Source of the DNA: Micromonospora_G sp040676775
GTDB taxonomy: Bacteria; Actinomycetota; Actinomycetes; Mycobacteriales; Micromonosporaceae
Length of the DNA stretch: 64,000 bases
NCBI RefSeq assembly: GCF_040676775.1
Contig: NZ_JBFAPP010000007.1
Coordinates: forward strand, 310,001 to 374,000
Reading direction: 5' to 3'
Positions 1 through 7,775 of this stretch are shown in pieces. How positions within the stretch are numbered: position 1 is the stretch's first letter; each line of letters starts with the position of its first letter. Below the pieces are notes generated by a model. That model was not told the DNA's origin, ran no database searches, and saw nothing but the letters and a program-made list of their open reading frames with translations. Position numbers and translations under genes: made by a program.

Positions 1-224
1 TAGACCGGCATGCCGGCGGCGACCGCCGCTGTACGGAGCGCGGCGATGTGACCGATCACCGCCGGAATCGGTGCCTCGGCGGACGGGAAGAAATCGACGA
101 AGTACTGCTGCATGTCGTGGATGAGCAGCGCCGCCCTCCGGGGGTGTGGGGTCCACTCGGGCGCACTGGAAGGCACCTCGGTACGGCCGGGCAGGGCGTA
201 CGAGGTGATCATCGGGATACTCAC
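1..224 (-). CDS. phzD: Isochorismatase, PhzD type (partial, C-terminus off window)
   Basis: Read on the minus strand from a GTG at 224, the protein begins VSIPMITSYALPG and continues through LLIHDMQQYF. This is the conserved start of PhzD-type isochorismatases, and the Asp of HDMQQYF is the family catalytic acid. Only about 74 residues lie inside the window. GTG at 224 fits family N-termini better than the ATG at 212, and a GGAGG lies just upstream, though only 3 nt away. PhzD hydrolyses the enolpyruvyl ether of ADIC to give trans-2,3-dihydro-3-hydroxyanthranilate. The gene is 46 nt downstream of an EntA-type dehydrogenase, the expected next enzyme toward 3-hydroxyanthranilate. Identity is secure despite truncation; substrate is inferred from the PhzE-like neighbour. 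Confidence 0.85.
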   Translation of the reverse strand, partial: MSIPMITSYALPGRTEVPSSAPEWTPHPRRAALLIHDMQQYFVDFFPSAEAPIPAVIGHIAALRTAAVAAGMPV

Positions 225-270
225 GGGCCTCCGATCGGGTGGATCCGGGTACGGGATGACCGGCCTGCGG

Positions 271-1086
271 TCAGTTGCCCAGGGCGGCGCCACCGTCGAC
301 CTGGAGATCCTGCATGGTGATGTGCCCGGCGCGGGACGAGGCGAGGAACAGCACCGCCTCGGCGACGTCGGCGGTGCTGGCCAACTTCCGCAGCGGAATG
401 CCGACCCGATACTGCTCGGCAGAGCCGTGCAGGGTCGCCCGCGCCGCGGCATCGTCGGTCCACATTCCGCGCAGCATCGGGGTGTCGGTGGAGCCGGGAG
501 AAACGATGTTGCACCGGATCCCGTAGCCGGCCAGTTCGAGCCCGAGGCAGTGCATGAACGAGCTTGTCGCCGCCTTCGACGCCGCGTACGCGGCCATCCG
601 CGTACGCGGCACCCGGGCGGCGTTGGAGCCGACCGTCACGATGGCGCCGCGCCTGCGTTCGACCATCCGCCGGCTGACCGAGCGGGCCAGGTAGAACACG
701 CCCTCGGTGTTCACCGAGAACGCCCGGGCCCAGTCGGCGTCGGTCAGTTCCGTGACCGAGCCGAGGACGAGTACGCCGGCCACGTTCGCGAGCACCTCGA
801 TCGGCCCCTGTTCCCGCTCGATCGACGCGACGGCCGCCTCGACCGCCCGGCTATCGCGCACGTCGACCGGCATGGTGACGACGTCCATACCCGCGTCGAC
901 CATCGAGCCGAGCTTCTGCAGCGCGTCCGCGTTGTTGTCCAGGGCCATCACCCGGGCCCCGCGTACGCCGAACGTCTCCGCCACGGCCTGACCGATGCCC
1001 TGGGCGGCGCCGGTCACCACGACCACCTTTCCGGCGAACTCGCCGTCGGCCGGCTCGGTGCCGTACCGGTGGGTTGTCTGGGTCAT
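271..1086 (-). CDS. EntA/DhbA-type 2,3-dihydro-diol dehydrogenase (SDR)
   Basis: A 271-residue short-chain dehydrogenase. Near the N-terminus is the NAD-binding TGAAQGIG motif, followed by the NAG-equivalent NVAG. The stretch SRRMVERRRGAIVTVGSNAA, the active-site YAASK and the VSPGSTDTPM segment are characteristic of the EntA/DhbA/VibA subfamily, which aromatises dihydro-dihydroxybenzoates. Next to PhzD- and PhzE-type genes it is expected to oxidise 2,3-dihydro-3-hydroxyanthranilate to 3-hydroxyanthranilate, as proposed for calcimycin and benzoxazole pathways. The ATG at 1086 has a GGAG 7 nt upstream. It is the penultimate visible gene of the leftward operon, 49 nt after a flavin monooxygenase. 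Subfamily assignment is strong; substrate is inferred from context. Confidence 0.9.
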   Translation of the reverse strand: MTQTTHRYGTEPADGEFAGKVVVVTGAAQGIGQAVAETFGVRGARVMALDNNADALQKLGSMVDAGMDVVTMPVDVRDSRAVEAAVASIEREQGPIEVLANVAGVLVLGSVTELTDADWARAFSVNTEGVFYLARSVSRRMVERRRGAIVTVGSNAARVPRTRMAAYAASKAATSSFMHCLGLELAGYGIRCNIVSPGSTDTPMLRGMWTDDAAARATLHGSAEQYRVGIPLRKLASTADVAEAVLFLASSRAGHITMQDLQVDGGAALGN

Positions 1087-1135
1087 GTCACGCTCCTGTC
1101 TCCGGTCGTCGGCGGTCGCGGGTTGCGGCCGCCGG

Positions 1136-2314
1136 TCAGGCCACGGCTCCCGCACAGTCGTAGCCGTACAGCCACTCCTGATCGCGCAGGTCGACGGTGC
1201 GGGACAGCCGTTCGTCCCGCTCGTGAGCGAGTGCGCCGTCGCGCAGATGCAGGGTCCGGTTGTTCGCCCGCGACCGAAGGTGCACCTCGTCCGTACGCGG
1301 ACGACGTACTGCCTCGTAGCGGCGCAGCGCCGGCCGGACGTCGTCCGGATCGGCGTCGGCGAGACACCGGGCGAGCGTCACCGCGTCCTCGATCGCCTGG
1401 TTGGCCCCCTGGGCCAGGAACGGGAGCATCGGGTGCGCCGCGTCGCCGAGCAGCACCGTCCGCCGGCCGCTCCACCCGGTGACCGTGTCCCGGTCGTGCA
1501 GAGCCCAGCGCCCCACCGCGTCCGCGGCGGCGATCAGTTCCCGCACCTGTGGGTGCCAGTCCCGGTACGCGAGCGCCACCTCACCCGGGTCCGCCTCCGC
1601 CGACCACGACTCCGCCCGACCCTCGGCCGCGGCAACCGTCGCGCCGAAGCTGACCAGCCGACCGGACGCGACCGGGTAGCTGACGCAGTGCTGGTCCGGT
1701 CCGAGCCACAGTTGCACCCGTGGGTCGTCCGTGAGAAACGGGACCCGCTCGGCCGGCACCAACCCCCGGAAGATGAGCTGCCCGGAGAAACGCGGCTGGT
1801 CACGGTGCAGACCGGCCCGGACCACCGAGTGGATGCCGTCCGCGCCGACGATCACGTCAGCCGCTTCCCGTCCACCGTCGGCGAACTCCAGTTCGGACCG
1901 GTCCGCGGCGTCGTGTACGGCCACCACCCGCCGACCCAGCCGCAACGAACCTGCCGGCAGCAGTCCGACCAGCCCGTCGTGCAGGTCCGCGCGCAGCACC
2001 GTGTAATACGGCGCCCCGAACATCTCGACGCACCCGGCCAGTGGCAGCCGGGAGATCGTGGCGCCGTCACTCCACCGGCGCATGTGGATCGCGGTGACAT
2101 CGACCGCGACCGCCCGCAGGTGTTCGCCGAGTCCGAGCCGACGCAGTGGCCGGACCGCGTTCGGTGCCAGCTGGATGCCGGCGCCCACCGGTTTCAGGGC
2201 CGGCGCTTGTTCGTAAACCGTGCAGTGGATCCCGGCGGCGTACAACGCCACCGCCAGGGTGCAGCCACCGATTCCGGCGCCGACGACCGCAACCCGCGGT
2301 TGTCCACCCGCCAT
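1136..2314 (-). CDS. FAD-dependent aromatic monooxygenase, salicylate hydroxylase-like
   Basis: A 392-residue class A flavoprotein monooxygenase. It has the dinucleotide-binding VGAGIGG near residue 10, a GADGIHS motif in the middle and the FAD-ribityl motif LLGDAAHPMLPFLAQG toward the C-terminus. The sequence resembles salicylate 1-hydroxylase, 3-hydroxybenzoate 6-hydroxylase and related enzymes that hydroxylate, sometimes with decarboxylation, benzoate-type rings. A plausible substrate is one of the two aminohydroxybenzoates made by neighbouring genes; oxidative decarboxylation of 3-amino-4-hydroxybenzoate would give an amino-hydroquinone. This substrate is inference. The ATG at 2314 follows GAGAGGACACGAA. 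It lies 27 nt downstream of the adenylating enzyme. Confidence 0.85.
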   Translation of the reverse strand: MAGGQPRVAVVGAGIGGCTLAVALYAAGIHCTVYEQAPALKPVGAGIQLAPNAVRPLRRLGLGEHLRAVAVDVTAIHMRRWSDGATISRLPLAGCVEMFGAPYYTVLRADLHDGLVGLLPAGSLRLGRRVVAVHDAADRSELEFADGGREAADVIVGADGIHSVVRAGLHRDQPRFSGQLIFRGLVPAERVPFLTDDPRVQLWLGPDQHCVSYPVASGRLVSFGATVAAAEGRAESWSAEADPGEVALAYRDWHPQVRELIAAADAVGRWALHDRDTVTGWSGRRTVLLGDAAHPMLPFLAQGANQAIEDAVTLARCLADADPDDVRPALRRYEAVRRPRTDEVHLRSRANNRTLHLRDGALAHERDERLSRTVDLRDQEWLYGYDCAGAVA

Positions 2315-2341
2315 TTCGTGTCCTCTCCCCCGTGGCAGCGG

Positions 2342-3652
2342 TCAGTAGTAGAGCAGTCCCCGGTCCCAGTCCTCGTCGGCACCGAACAGGCTGCGCGGCT
2401 TGACCACGTCGTGAACGCCGGTCAGGACGTGTTCGGGCACGAGGCTCCCCGGCGGCACCGCGGCGACATCGCTGGGCACGTCGAACTCCGCCCGGATCGA
2501 CGTGGTCAGCGCCTCGGCCGCGGCGGCACCGGCCGCGCCTTCGGCCTCGAACTCGACCCGCAGCAGGTCCGGCTCCGCGCGAGCCCGCCAGAACATCACC
2601 CCGTACGCCTCGGGCAGACCGAAGACCAGCTCCTCCAGGCGGCTCTGGCTGACCGTGGCAGCCGCGACCGGGTACCCGAACCCGGCCCGTCCCAGCACCC
2701 GGACCGTCGGCAGCGCCCAGCCGCAGTCGCACCCGTCGTCGCGTACCTCGACGTCGTCCTCCAGGTGGTAACGCAGCAGCGGCATTGCCTCCCGGAACAG
2801 CGGCGTGACCACGAGTTGCCCGTCGCCGGTGGGGGTGAGTTCACCGGTCCGCGGGTGGTAGACCTCGAAGATCGCGCGGTCGGCCCACAGGTGCAGCCGG
2901 CCCTGTGGGCACTCCCCGGCCAGGCTGCCGGTCTCGGTCGAGCCGTATTCCTCGACGACCGGCACGCCCCAGATGGCGCTGATCCGCCGCCGCCGGGCCG
3001 GACTCAGCGGTTCGCCGCCCACGAACAGGGCGCGCAGCCGGGGAAAGTCTGTACCGGGCCGGTGACCGGCCGCCTTGGCCGCCGCGGCCCAGAGCAGGGT
3101 CTCGGTCGGCATCGACCAGGTCAGGGTGACGTCGAGGTCGTGCAGGACCCGCACCACCCGGGAGTACGGCATCGCCAGCGACCGGTTGTCTCCCGGTACC
3201 ACCGTGGCGCCGTGCAGGCGGGCGGCGGCGTGCGCCAGGTGCCCGGTGATCATCAGTGCGTACGGGGTCCGGACGAGGAAGGTGTCGGCGGCCGAGATGC
3301 CTACCCACTTGCGGGCGTACCGCTCGGCGAGGTCGGTCCAGTCGTCAGTGGTGTAGTAAGACGGTGTCGGTGCTCCGGCGGTGCCACTGGATTCGTGATA
3401 GGTGGCGAGTTGGTCCCGCCCCACGGCGAGCATGCCGAACGGGTACGCGCCCCGCAGGTCCTGTTTCGTGGTCGGCGGCAGTGCGGTCAACCCGGCTCGG
3501 GTCCGGGCCGCGCCGGTGAGGCGGGACCGGTAGAACGGCGACCGGGAGGCCCAGTCCATTGTCTGTCCGAGTTGGGCGTCCTGTAGCGCGGTCAGTTCGG
3601 CGGCGTCCCGCCAGTCACCGATCTGCGGCAGCCGGTTGATGGTCGAGGTCAT
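2342..3652 (-). CDS. PaaK-like adenylate-forming enzyme (aryl acid activation)
   Basis: A 436-residue member of the phenylacetate-CoA ligase-like branch of adenylating enzymes. Visible motifs are HESSGTAGAPTPSYYT (P-loop equivalent, about residues 86-101), EEYGSTETG (adenine/acid-site motif) and LLRYHLEDDVE. A CDCGW segment recalls the Cys-rich spot found in many PaaK relatives. The likely role is to activate an aminohydroxybenzoate as adenylate or thioester for condensation with a second aminophenol. Comparable ligases work beside amidohydrolases in benzoxazole pathways such as A33853 and nataxazole. The ATG at 3652 has a strong GAAGGAGGAGGG and sits inside the amidohydrolase gene, a 38-nt overlap that suggests translational coupling. 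Confidence 0.85.
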   Translation of the reverse strand: MTSTINRLPQIGDWRDAAELTALQDAQLGQTMDWASRSPFYRSRLTGAARTRAGLTALPPTTKQDLRGAYPFGMLAVGRDQLATYHESSGTAGAPTPSYYTTDDWTDLAERYARKWVGISAADTFLVRTPYALMITGHLAHAAARLHGATVVPGDNRSLAMPYSRVVRVLHDLDVTLTWSMPTETLLWAAAAKAAGHRPGTDFPRLRALFVGGEPLSPARRRRISAIWGVPVVEEYGSTETGSLAGECPQGRLHLWADRAIFEVYHPRTGELTPTGDGQLVVTPLFREAMPLLRYHLEDDVEVRDDGCDCGWALPTVRVLGRAGFGYPVAAATVSQSRLEELVFGLPEAYGVMFWRARAEPDLLRVEFEAEGAAGAAAAEALTTSIRAEFDVPSDVAAVPPGSLVPEHVLTGVHDVVKPRSLFGADEDWDRGLLYY

Positions 3653-4481
3653 TCCCTCCTCCTTCGCTTTCGTGGGTCGACGCGGCCGGGTCCGGTGCCG
3701 AGCCGGCCGATCCGGGTGCGAGCAGCCGTACGGCGTTGTCCCAGGCGATCCGGCGCCACGCATCGGCCGGCAGCCCCAGCACCGCGTACTTGGTGAGTTC
3801 GACCCGGGGGTGCTGCAGCGGTGCCTCGGTGCCGAACAGCAGCCGGGACGGGCCGAGCCGGTCGACTGCGAACCGAAGCACGTCGGTATAGCCGCCGGAG
3901 GTCTCGACCATGATGTTGGGCGAACCGGCGACCAGGTCCAGACCGTGGTAGTCGATGTTGCCGACACCGGTGTGCCCGAGTACGAACGTCACCGCGGGGA
4001 ACGTGGCGGCGAGCGCGACCACGTCGGCCACACCGCTGCCGGGGCGGCTCAGCGGTGCGACGTACACCGGGTGGCGGAACTCCCCCGCCACGGTGACCAG
4101 CGCCGTGACCCGTGGGTCGCCGAGCCCCACCCCGTGCACGACCGGGGACAGTTCCAGCCCGCTGACGGCCGCGGCCGCCGCCCGGTAGACCTCGGGCCCC
4201 CGGTGCGGGTTGGCGAAGTGGAACGGGACGAGTCGTCCCCCGGACCGGGCCGCCGCCGCCAGCACCGCATTGTTGTCGGCGTCGGTCTCGACGTGCCCGC
4301 CGTCGGTGAGCTGCCGGGACAGCGTGATCCGATCCATCGTCCCACCGGCGCAGACAATCGCGCGGGTGATGCCGGCATCGTCGAGCAGCCTCAGCAGCGC
4401 CTCGGCGGCGCCCGGTCGCGGCGCCAGCCGGACGTGGAAGTCGAACACCGGCTGCCGGGGATCCAGACCGTCGGTGCTCAC
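3615..4481 (-). CDS. Amidohydrolase-2 family protein, candidate ring-forming cyclase
   Basis: A 288-residue TIM-barrel protein of the PF04909-type amidohydrolase group. The N-terminal strand reads FDFHVRLAP where the family usually has DxHxH, so the second His is Arg. Later landmarks are VLGHTGVGN and LLFGTEAPL; the latter usually carries Asp (FGSD/FGTD) but here has Glu. In benzoxazole biosynthesis such proteins close the heterocycle after an ester or amide has formed between two aminohydroxybenzoates. A similar role here, or closure of a diazepine, is inferred. The GTG start at 4481 overlaps the upstream TGA in a GTGA quartet. The C-terminal tail (GSAGSAPDPAAS onward) is low complexity. Confidence 0.8.
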   Translation of the reverse strand: MSTDGLDPRQPVFDFHVRLAPRPGAAEALLRLLDDAGITRAIVCAGGTMDRITLSRQLTDGGHVETDADNNAVLAAAARSGGRLVPFHFANPHRGPEVYRAAAAAVSGLELSPVVHGVGLGDPRVTALVTVAGEFRHPVYVAPLSRPGSGVADVVALAATFPAVTFVLGHTGVGNIDYHGLDLVAGSPNIMVETSGGYTDVLRFAVDRLGPSRLLFGTEAPLQHPRVELTKYAVLGLPADAWRRIAWDNAVRLLAPGSAGSAPDPAASTHESEGGGNDLDHQPAAADR

Positions 4482-5581
4482 TGCTCGCGACAGAATTCGT
4501 CGATGGGGTAGCCGACGTGCCGGTCGGCCGTCGGCAGGTAGCCCAGCACCTTGTCGCCCGGCTTGAGCTCGGTGCAGTTGAGCACCGCGCCGCCGGGTCC
4601 GAGGATCCGCACGTGCCAGTCGTCCTGGAGGATCAGGTTGACCGTCACCCCGTTCGGCGCGACCGCGTCGACCGCCAGCAACGGCCTGGTTTCGATCTTG
4701 ACTCGGCCGACGGTGGAGACGCGGGTACGGCCCTTCACGTCGACCGCCAGCACCTTGCTGCCCGAGCGCAGCTCGCTCAGGTAGTTGGTCCGGCCCTCGG
4801 TGGAGAGGGTGTACGACATGATGGCGCCCGCGTTGACCCGGAACGGCCGGGTCGGCATGTACGGCAACGGGTGGGTCTCGCTGACGCACAGGACCATGCC
4901 CTTGGAGTGGGACCCGACCAGGATGCCCTCGTCCTCGCGGAAGTGGGTGCAGGTGTCCACACAGGCGCGCTCGCCCATGCCTACCCGGCGGATCTCGGTC
5001 ACCTCCAGCTCCACCAGATCGAGATCGGGCGACTGGTCCAGCGCGGCCGCCTTCAGCGCGGTCACGTCGCCGACCGCGCGGGGTCGCATCATGACACCGT
5101 CCGAGCCGTGCTCCAGCACGCCGAAGATGATCGTCGCCTCCTCGACGTCGTGGGCGACGGTGATGATGCTGCCGTCGGCACCGGCCGCCGCCGCCAGGAC
5201 GATCTCCAGCGGAATCTTCGTGGGGTCGCGGAACAGCAGCACGCTCCACCGTTCGGTACGGGCGGCGGCGCACGCCTCGTCGAGGGTCGCCGCGTCGACG
5301 ATCTCCACGAACCGACCGAACTCGATCTCGGGATGGGTGTGGGTCAGCTCGTCGATCCGACCGTGGACCGCCGGGTCGACGATGACGATGTCGGCACCGG
5401 TCAGGTCGTCCGGCAGCGGCGCCTCGCCGGGTAGCAGAACCTTGCGTACGGTCGGCGGCAGGCCGTCGAGGTCGGAGAGGTCGGCCGCGACAACCGCGTC
5501 GACGCGTTGGTGCACCGCCTCCTCGATCACAGTGGTCCGGATGTCCCGTAGGCCACGGACGTCCATCCAGCAGATCTTCAC
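4478..5581 (-). CDS. griH: 3-dehydroquinate synthase II-like enzyme, GriH type
   Basis: A 367-residue protein of the archaeal-type DHQ synthase II family. Family landmarks include a DPTKIPLEIVLAAA region, EVTEIRRVGMGERACVDTC, GILVGSHSKG, RPFRVNAGA and YLSELRSGSKVL. In actinomycetes the GriH branch converts the C7 aldol product made by GriI into 3-amino-4-hydroxybenzoate (3,4-AHBA), rather than making dehydroquinate. The immediate upstream gene is a GriI-like aldolase, and an aspartate kinase follows it, which supports the 3,4-AHBA reading. The start is GTG at 5581 with GGAGAGACAGA upstream. A 103-nt gap separates it from the aldolase; no promoter could be identified there. Confidence 0.9.
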   Translation of the reverse strand: MKICWMDVRGLRDIRTTVIEEAVHQRVDAVVAADLSDLDGLPPTVRKVLLPGEAPLPDDLTGADIVIVDPAVHGRIDELTHTHPEIEFGRFVEIVDAATLDEACAAARTERWSVLLFRDPTKIPLEIVLAAAAGADGSIITVAHDVEEATIIFGVLEHGSDGVMMRPRAVGDVTALKAAALDQSPDLDLVELEVTEIRRVGMGERACVDTCTHFREDEGILVGSHSKGMVLCVSETHPLPYMPTRPFRVNAGAIMSYTLSTEGRTNYLSELRSGSKVLAVDVKGRTRVSTVGRVKIETRPLLAVDAVAPNGVTVNLILQDDWHVRILGPGGAVLNCTELKPGDKVLGYLPTADRHVGYPIDEFCREQ

Positions 5582-5684
5582 TCTGTCTCTCCTCGGGTGA
5601 GTGGTACGCGACCGGACGTGTTCCGGCGCCGGTGTTGCGAACCGGTGGTTTCCGGGCCCGGATGGCCGGGCGGTGGTTTCGGGT

Positions 5685-6497
5685 TCAGGAGACCGCGACC
5701 CGCAGTTCGCGGACGGCGGACGGAGTACGGGTCGGGTGGATTCGGTCGGCCAGTTCGGCGGTGAGCGCGCCCGGGTCGTCCGCCTCGAAGACGTTGCGTC
5801 CCATCGCTACCCCGGCAGCGCCGCCGAGCAGCACGTCGTCGAGGTAATCGGCCAGGTCGTCGCGGCTGCGGCGCGGGCCACCGGCGACGATCACCGGCAC
5901 CGGGCTGTCCTGGGTGACGGCGCGCAGTCCGTCGACCGAGCCCGGGTAGACGGTCTTGACCAGGTCGGCGCCGAGATCGGCGGCGAGGATCACGGCATGC
6001 GCGACCAGGTCCGGCCGGCGCGGATCGCTGATCTTCGGCCCTCGCGGGTACATCATCGCGAGCAGCGGCACGTTCCACCGCTCGCACGCCTCCCCCACCA
6101 CGGCGAGGTCGGCAATCTGCCGCGCCTCCTCCCGAGACCCGACGTTGACGTGCACGCTGACCGCGTCGGCCCCCAGACTGAGCGCCTCCGCCACGGTCGC
6201 GACCAGGTATTTGGCGTCCGGATCGGGCGCGTTGACGGTGCTGGCGCTCAGGTGCACCACGAGTGAGGTGTCGGCGAACCAGCGCGGGTCGACGTACCGG
6301 AGCACGCCCTTGTGCAGCACCACGGCGTCGACGCCGTTGGCGGCCAGCTGCCCGATCAGGCGGTCGACCCGGCGGCCACCGGTGACCGGTCCGTCGGTGA
6401 TCGAGTGATCGAGCGGTACGACAAGCAGGCGCTCGTCGCGATGCCGGTAGAGTCGCCGCAGCCGTACCTGGCGGGCGAAGGAACTGTTGATGTGCAC
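5685..6497 (-). CDS. griI: DhnA-family aldolase, GriI type (C4 + C3 condensation)
   Basis: A 270-residue class I aldolase of the fructose-bisphosphate aldolase class Ia/ADH synthase family. It shows VVPLDHSITDGP near residue 27 (Asp of PLDH), AMMYPRGP with the conserved Tyr, and ADLVKTVYPG with the Schiff-base Lys. GriI condenses aspartate 4-semialdehyde with dihydroxyacetone phosphate to start 3,4-AHBA synthesis; archaeal relatives start a shikimate bypass. Pairing with the GriH-like gene and an aspartate kinase favours 3,4-AHBA. The start is GTG at 6497, 7 nt after GGGAGG. The aspartate kinase stop is only 21 nt upstream. Confidence 0.9.
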   Translation of the reverse strand: MHINSSFARQVRLRRLYRHRDERLLVVPLDHSITDGPVTGGRRVDRLIGQLAANGVDAVVLHKGVLRYVDPRWFADTSLVVHLSASTVNAPDPDAKYLVATVAEALSLGADAVSVHVNVGSREEARQIADLAVVGEACERWNVPLLAMMYPRGPKISDPRRPDLVAHAVILAADLGADLVKTVYPGSVDGLRAVTQDSPVPVIVAGGPRRSRDDLADYLDDVLLGGAAGVAMGRNVFEADDPGALTAELADRIHPTRTPSAVRELRVAVS

Positions 6498-6518
6498 GTG
6501 TCCTCCCGTGTCGGGCGC

Positions 6519-7775
6519 TCAGTTGCGGATCAGCCGGGGCGGGTCGGCGTGGCGTCGGCCCAGCCCGAACTCCTCGTGCAGGACGGCCACCGCGTCGAGT
6601 GCCCATTCGGCCGCGACCGCGACCGAGGTCCGCAGTTGAGACATGGAGACCCAGTTCGTGGCGATGCCGGCGGCGGCGAGTGCCGACAGCAGACGGGCCG
6701 TGTAATGGGGGCGGTTGAGCAGCCCGGTGCCGACCAGGGAGACCTTTGCGACCTCCTCGTCGTACCGGACCGAGCCGCCGCCCGCGGTTACGGCGGCGGT
6801 CAGGTCGGGCCGTACGGCGGGCAGGTCGCTGCGCCGCATCAGCAACCCCATCCGGAACTCGTCCTCGTACGGGCCGGAGCGGGCGACCAGGTCGACCGGC
6901 GCGTGATGGTGGGCGAACAGGTTCAGCACCTCGATCGCCGGGTCACCGTGCCCCCGGTCGGAGCGGACCAGCACCCGGACCACGTCGAGGTCGTGTACGA
7001 CGGCGACGATGCCCAGGTCCTCCAGCCCCTCGGAGCCGCTCCCGCCCGGTATCACCGTGCCCGGGCCCGGCCGGAACGAGCTGCGTACGTGCACCTCGAT
7101 CCCCCGGGCGACGGCCAGCTCGACCGACCGGGAGTGCAGTACGCGCGCCCCGGCGAACGCCATCTCCACCATCACCTGCGGCTGCACCACCGGCAGTTCC
7201 CGCGCCTGCGGCACCACCCTCGGATCGGCGTCGTAGACGGCGTCGACGTCGGTGTAGATCTGGCAGCTGTCGGCGCCGAGCGCGGCGGCGAGCGCGACCG
7301 CCGTGGTGTCCGAGCCGCCGCGTCCGAGCGTCACCACGTCACCGTGCTCGTCGACGCCCTGGAAGCCCGCGACGACCACGACGTTGCCCTCGGCTAGCAG
7401 CCGTTCGATCCGCCCGGTCGAGATCTCCGCGACCAGTCCCTCGCCGGCCGGGCCGGAGACCGTGATGCCGGCCTGGGCGCCGCTGAGCGACACCGCCGGC
7501 ACCCCGAGCGCACGCAGGTGCAGGGCGAGCAGCGCGGCGCAGGCGAGTTCACCGGTGGCGACGAGCTGGTCCACCTCCCGCGACGGGGTCTGCTGCTGCG
7601 GCGACACGCCGGCCGCTTCGGCCGCGGTGGCGAGCAACCGGTCGGTGGTGTCGCCCTGGGCGGACACCACGACCACCACCGGGTCGTCCGACCCGGCGAT
7701 CGACCGGGCCACCCGCCGCAGGCAGGAAATGTCGGCGAGGGACGAGCCGCCGTACTTGCGGACCACCACGGTCAT
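6519..7775 (-). CDS. Aspartate kinase (cluster-dedicated)
   Basis: A 418-residue aspartokinase. The N-terminus VVVRKYGGSSLAD holds the KYGGSS nucleotide/substrate motif. The segment VVTLGRGGSDTTAVALA and QIYTDVDAVYDADPR are kinase-family signatures, and two ACT-type regulatory regions follow (about residues 250-410, including STNW-like ATNWVSMSQL). It makes aspartyl phosphate, the precursor of aspartate semialdehyde needed by the GriI-type aldolase. No aspartate-semialdehyde dehydrogenase gene is adjacent, so the housekeeping enzyme would have to supply that step. The ATG overlaps the PhzE-like stop in an ATGA quartet, so the two precursor routes are translationally linked. Whether it escapes feedback control cannot be judged from sequence. 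Confidence 0.93.
   Translation of the reverse strand: MTVVVRKYGGSSLADISCLRRVARSIAGSDDPVVVVVSAQGDTTDRLLATAAEAAGVSPQQQTPSREVDQLVATGELACAALLALHLRALGVPAVSLSGAQAGITVSGPAGEGLVAEISTGRIERLLAEGNVVVVAGFQGVDEHGDVVTLGRGGSDTTAVALAAALGADSCQIYTDVDAVYDADPRVVPQARELPVVQPQVMVEMAFAGARVLHSRSVELAVARGIEVHVRSSFRPGPGTVIPGGSGSEGLEDLGIVAVVHDLDVVRVLVRSDRGHGDPAIEVLNLFAHHHAPVDLVARSGPYEDEFRMGLLMRRSDLPAVRPDLTAAVTAGGGSVRYDEEVAKVSLVGTGLLNRPHYTARLLSALAAAGIATNWVSMSQLRTSVAVAAEWALDAVAVLHEEFGLGRRHADPPRLIRN

Noticed and set aside
995..3586. Very long plus-strand open frame (863 codons) opposite the monooxygenase and ligase genes
   Set aside because: It is antisense to clear minus-strand enzymes, has Arg/Pro/Gly-rich composition with no domain, and is the expected shadow of high-GC codon bias. 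The same applies to the 936-codon frame at 42164-44974 and others.
4478..6497. 3-amino-5-hydroxybenzoate (rifamycin-type) pathway
   Set aside because: No aminoDAHP synthase, kanosamine genes or AHBA synthase (RifK-like) is present; the aldolase/DHQ synthase II pair fits 3-amino-4-hydroxybenzoate.
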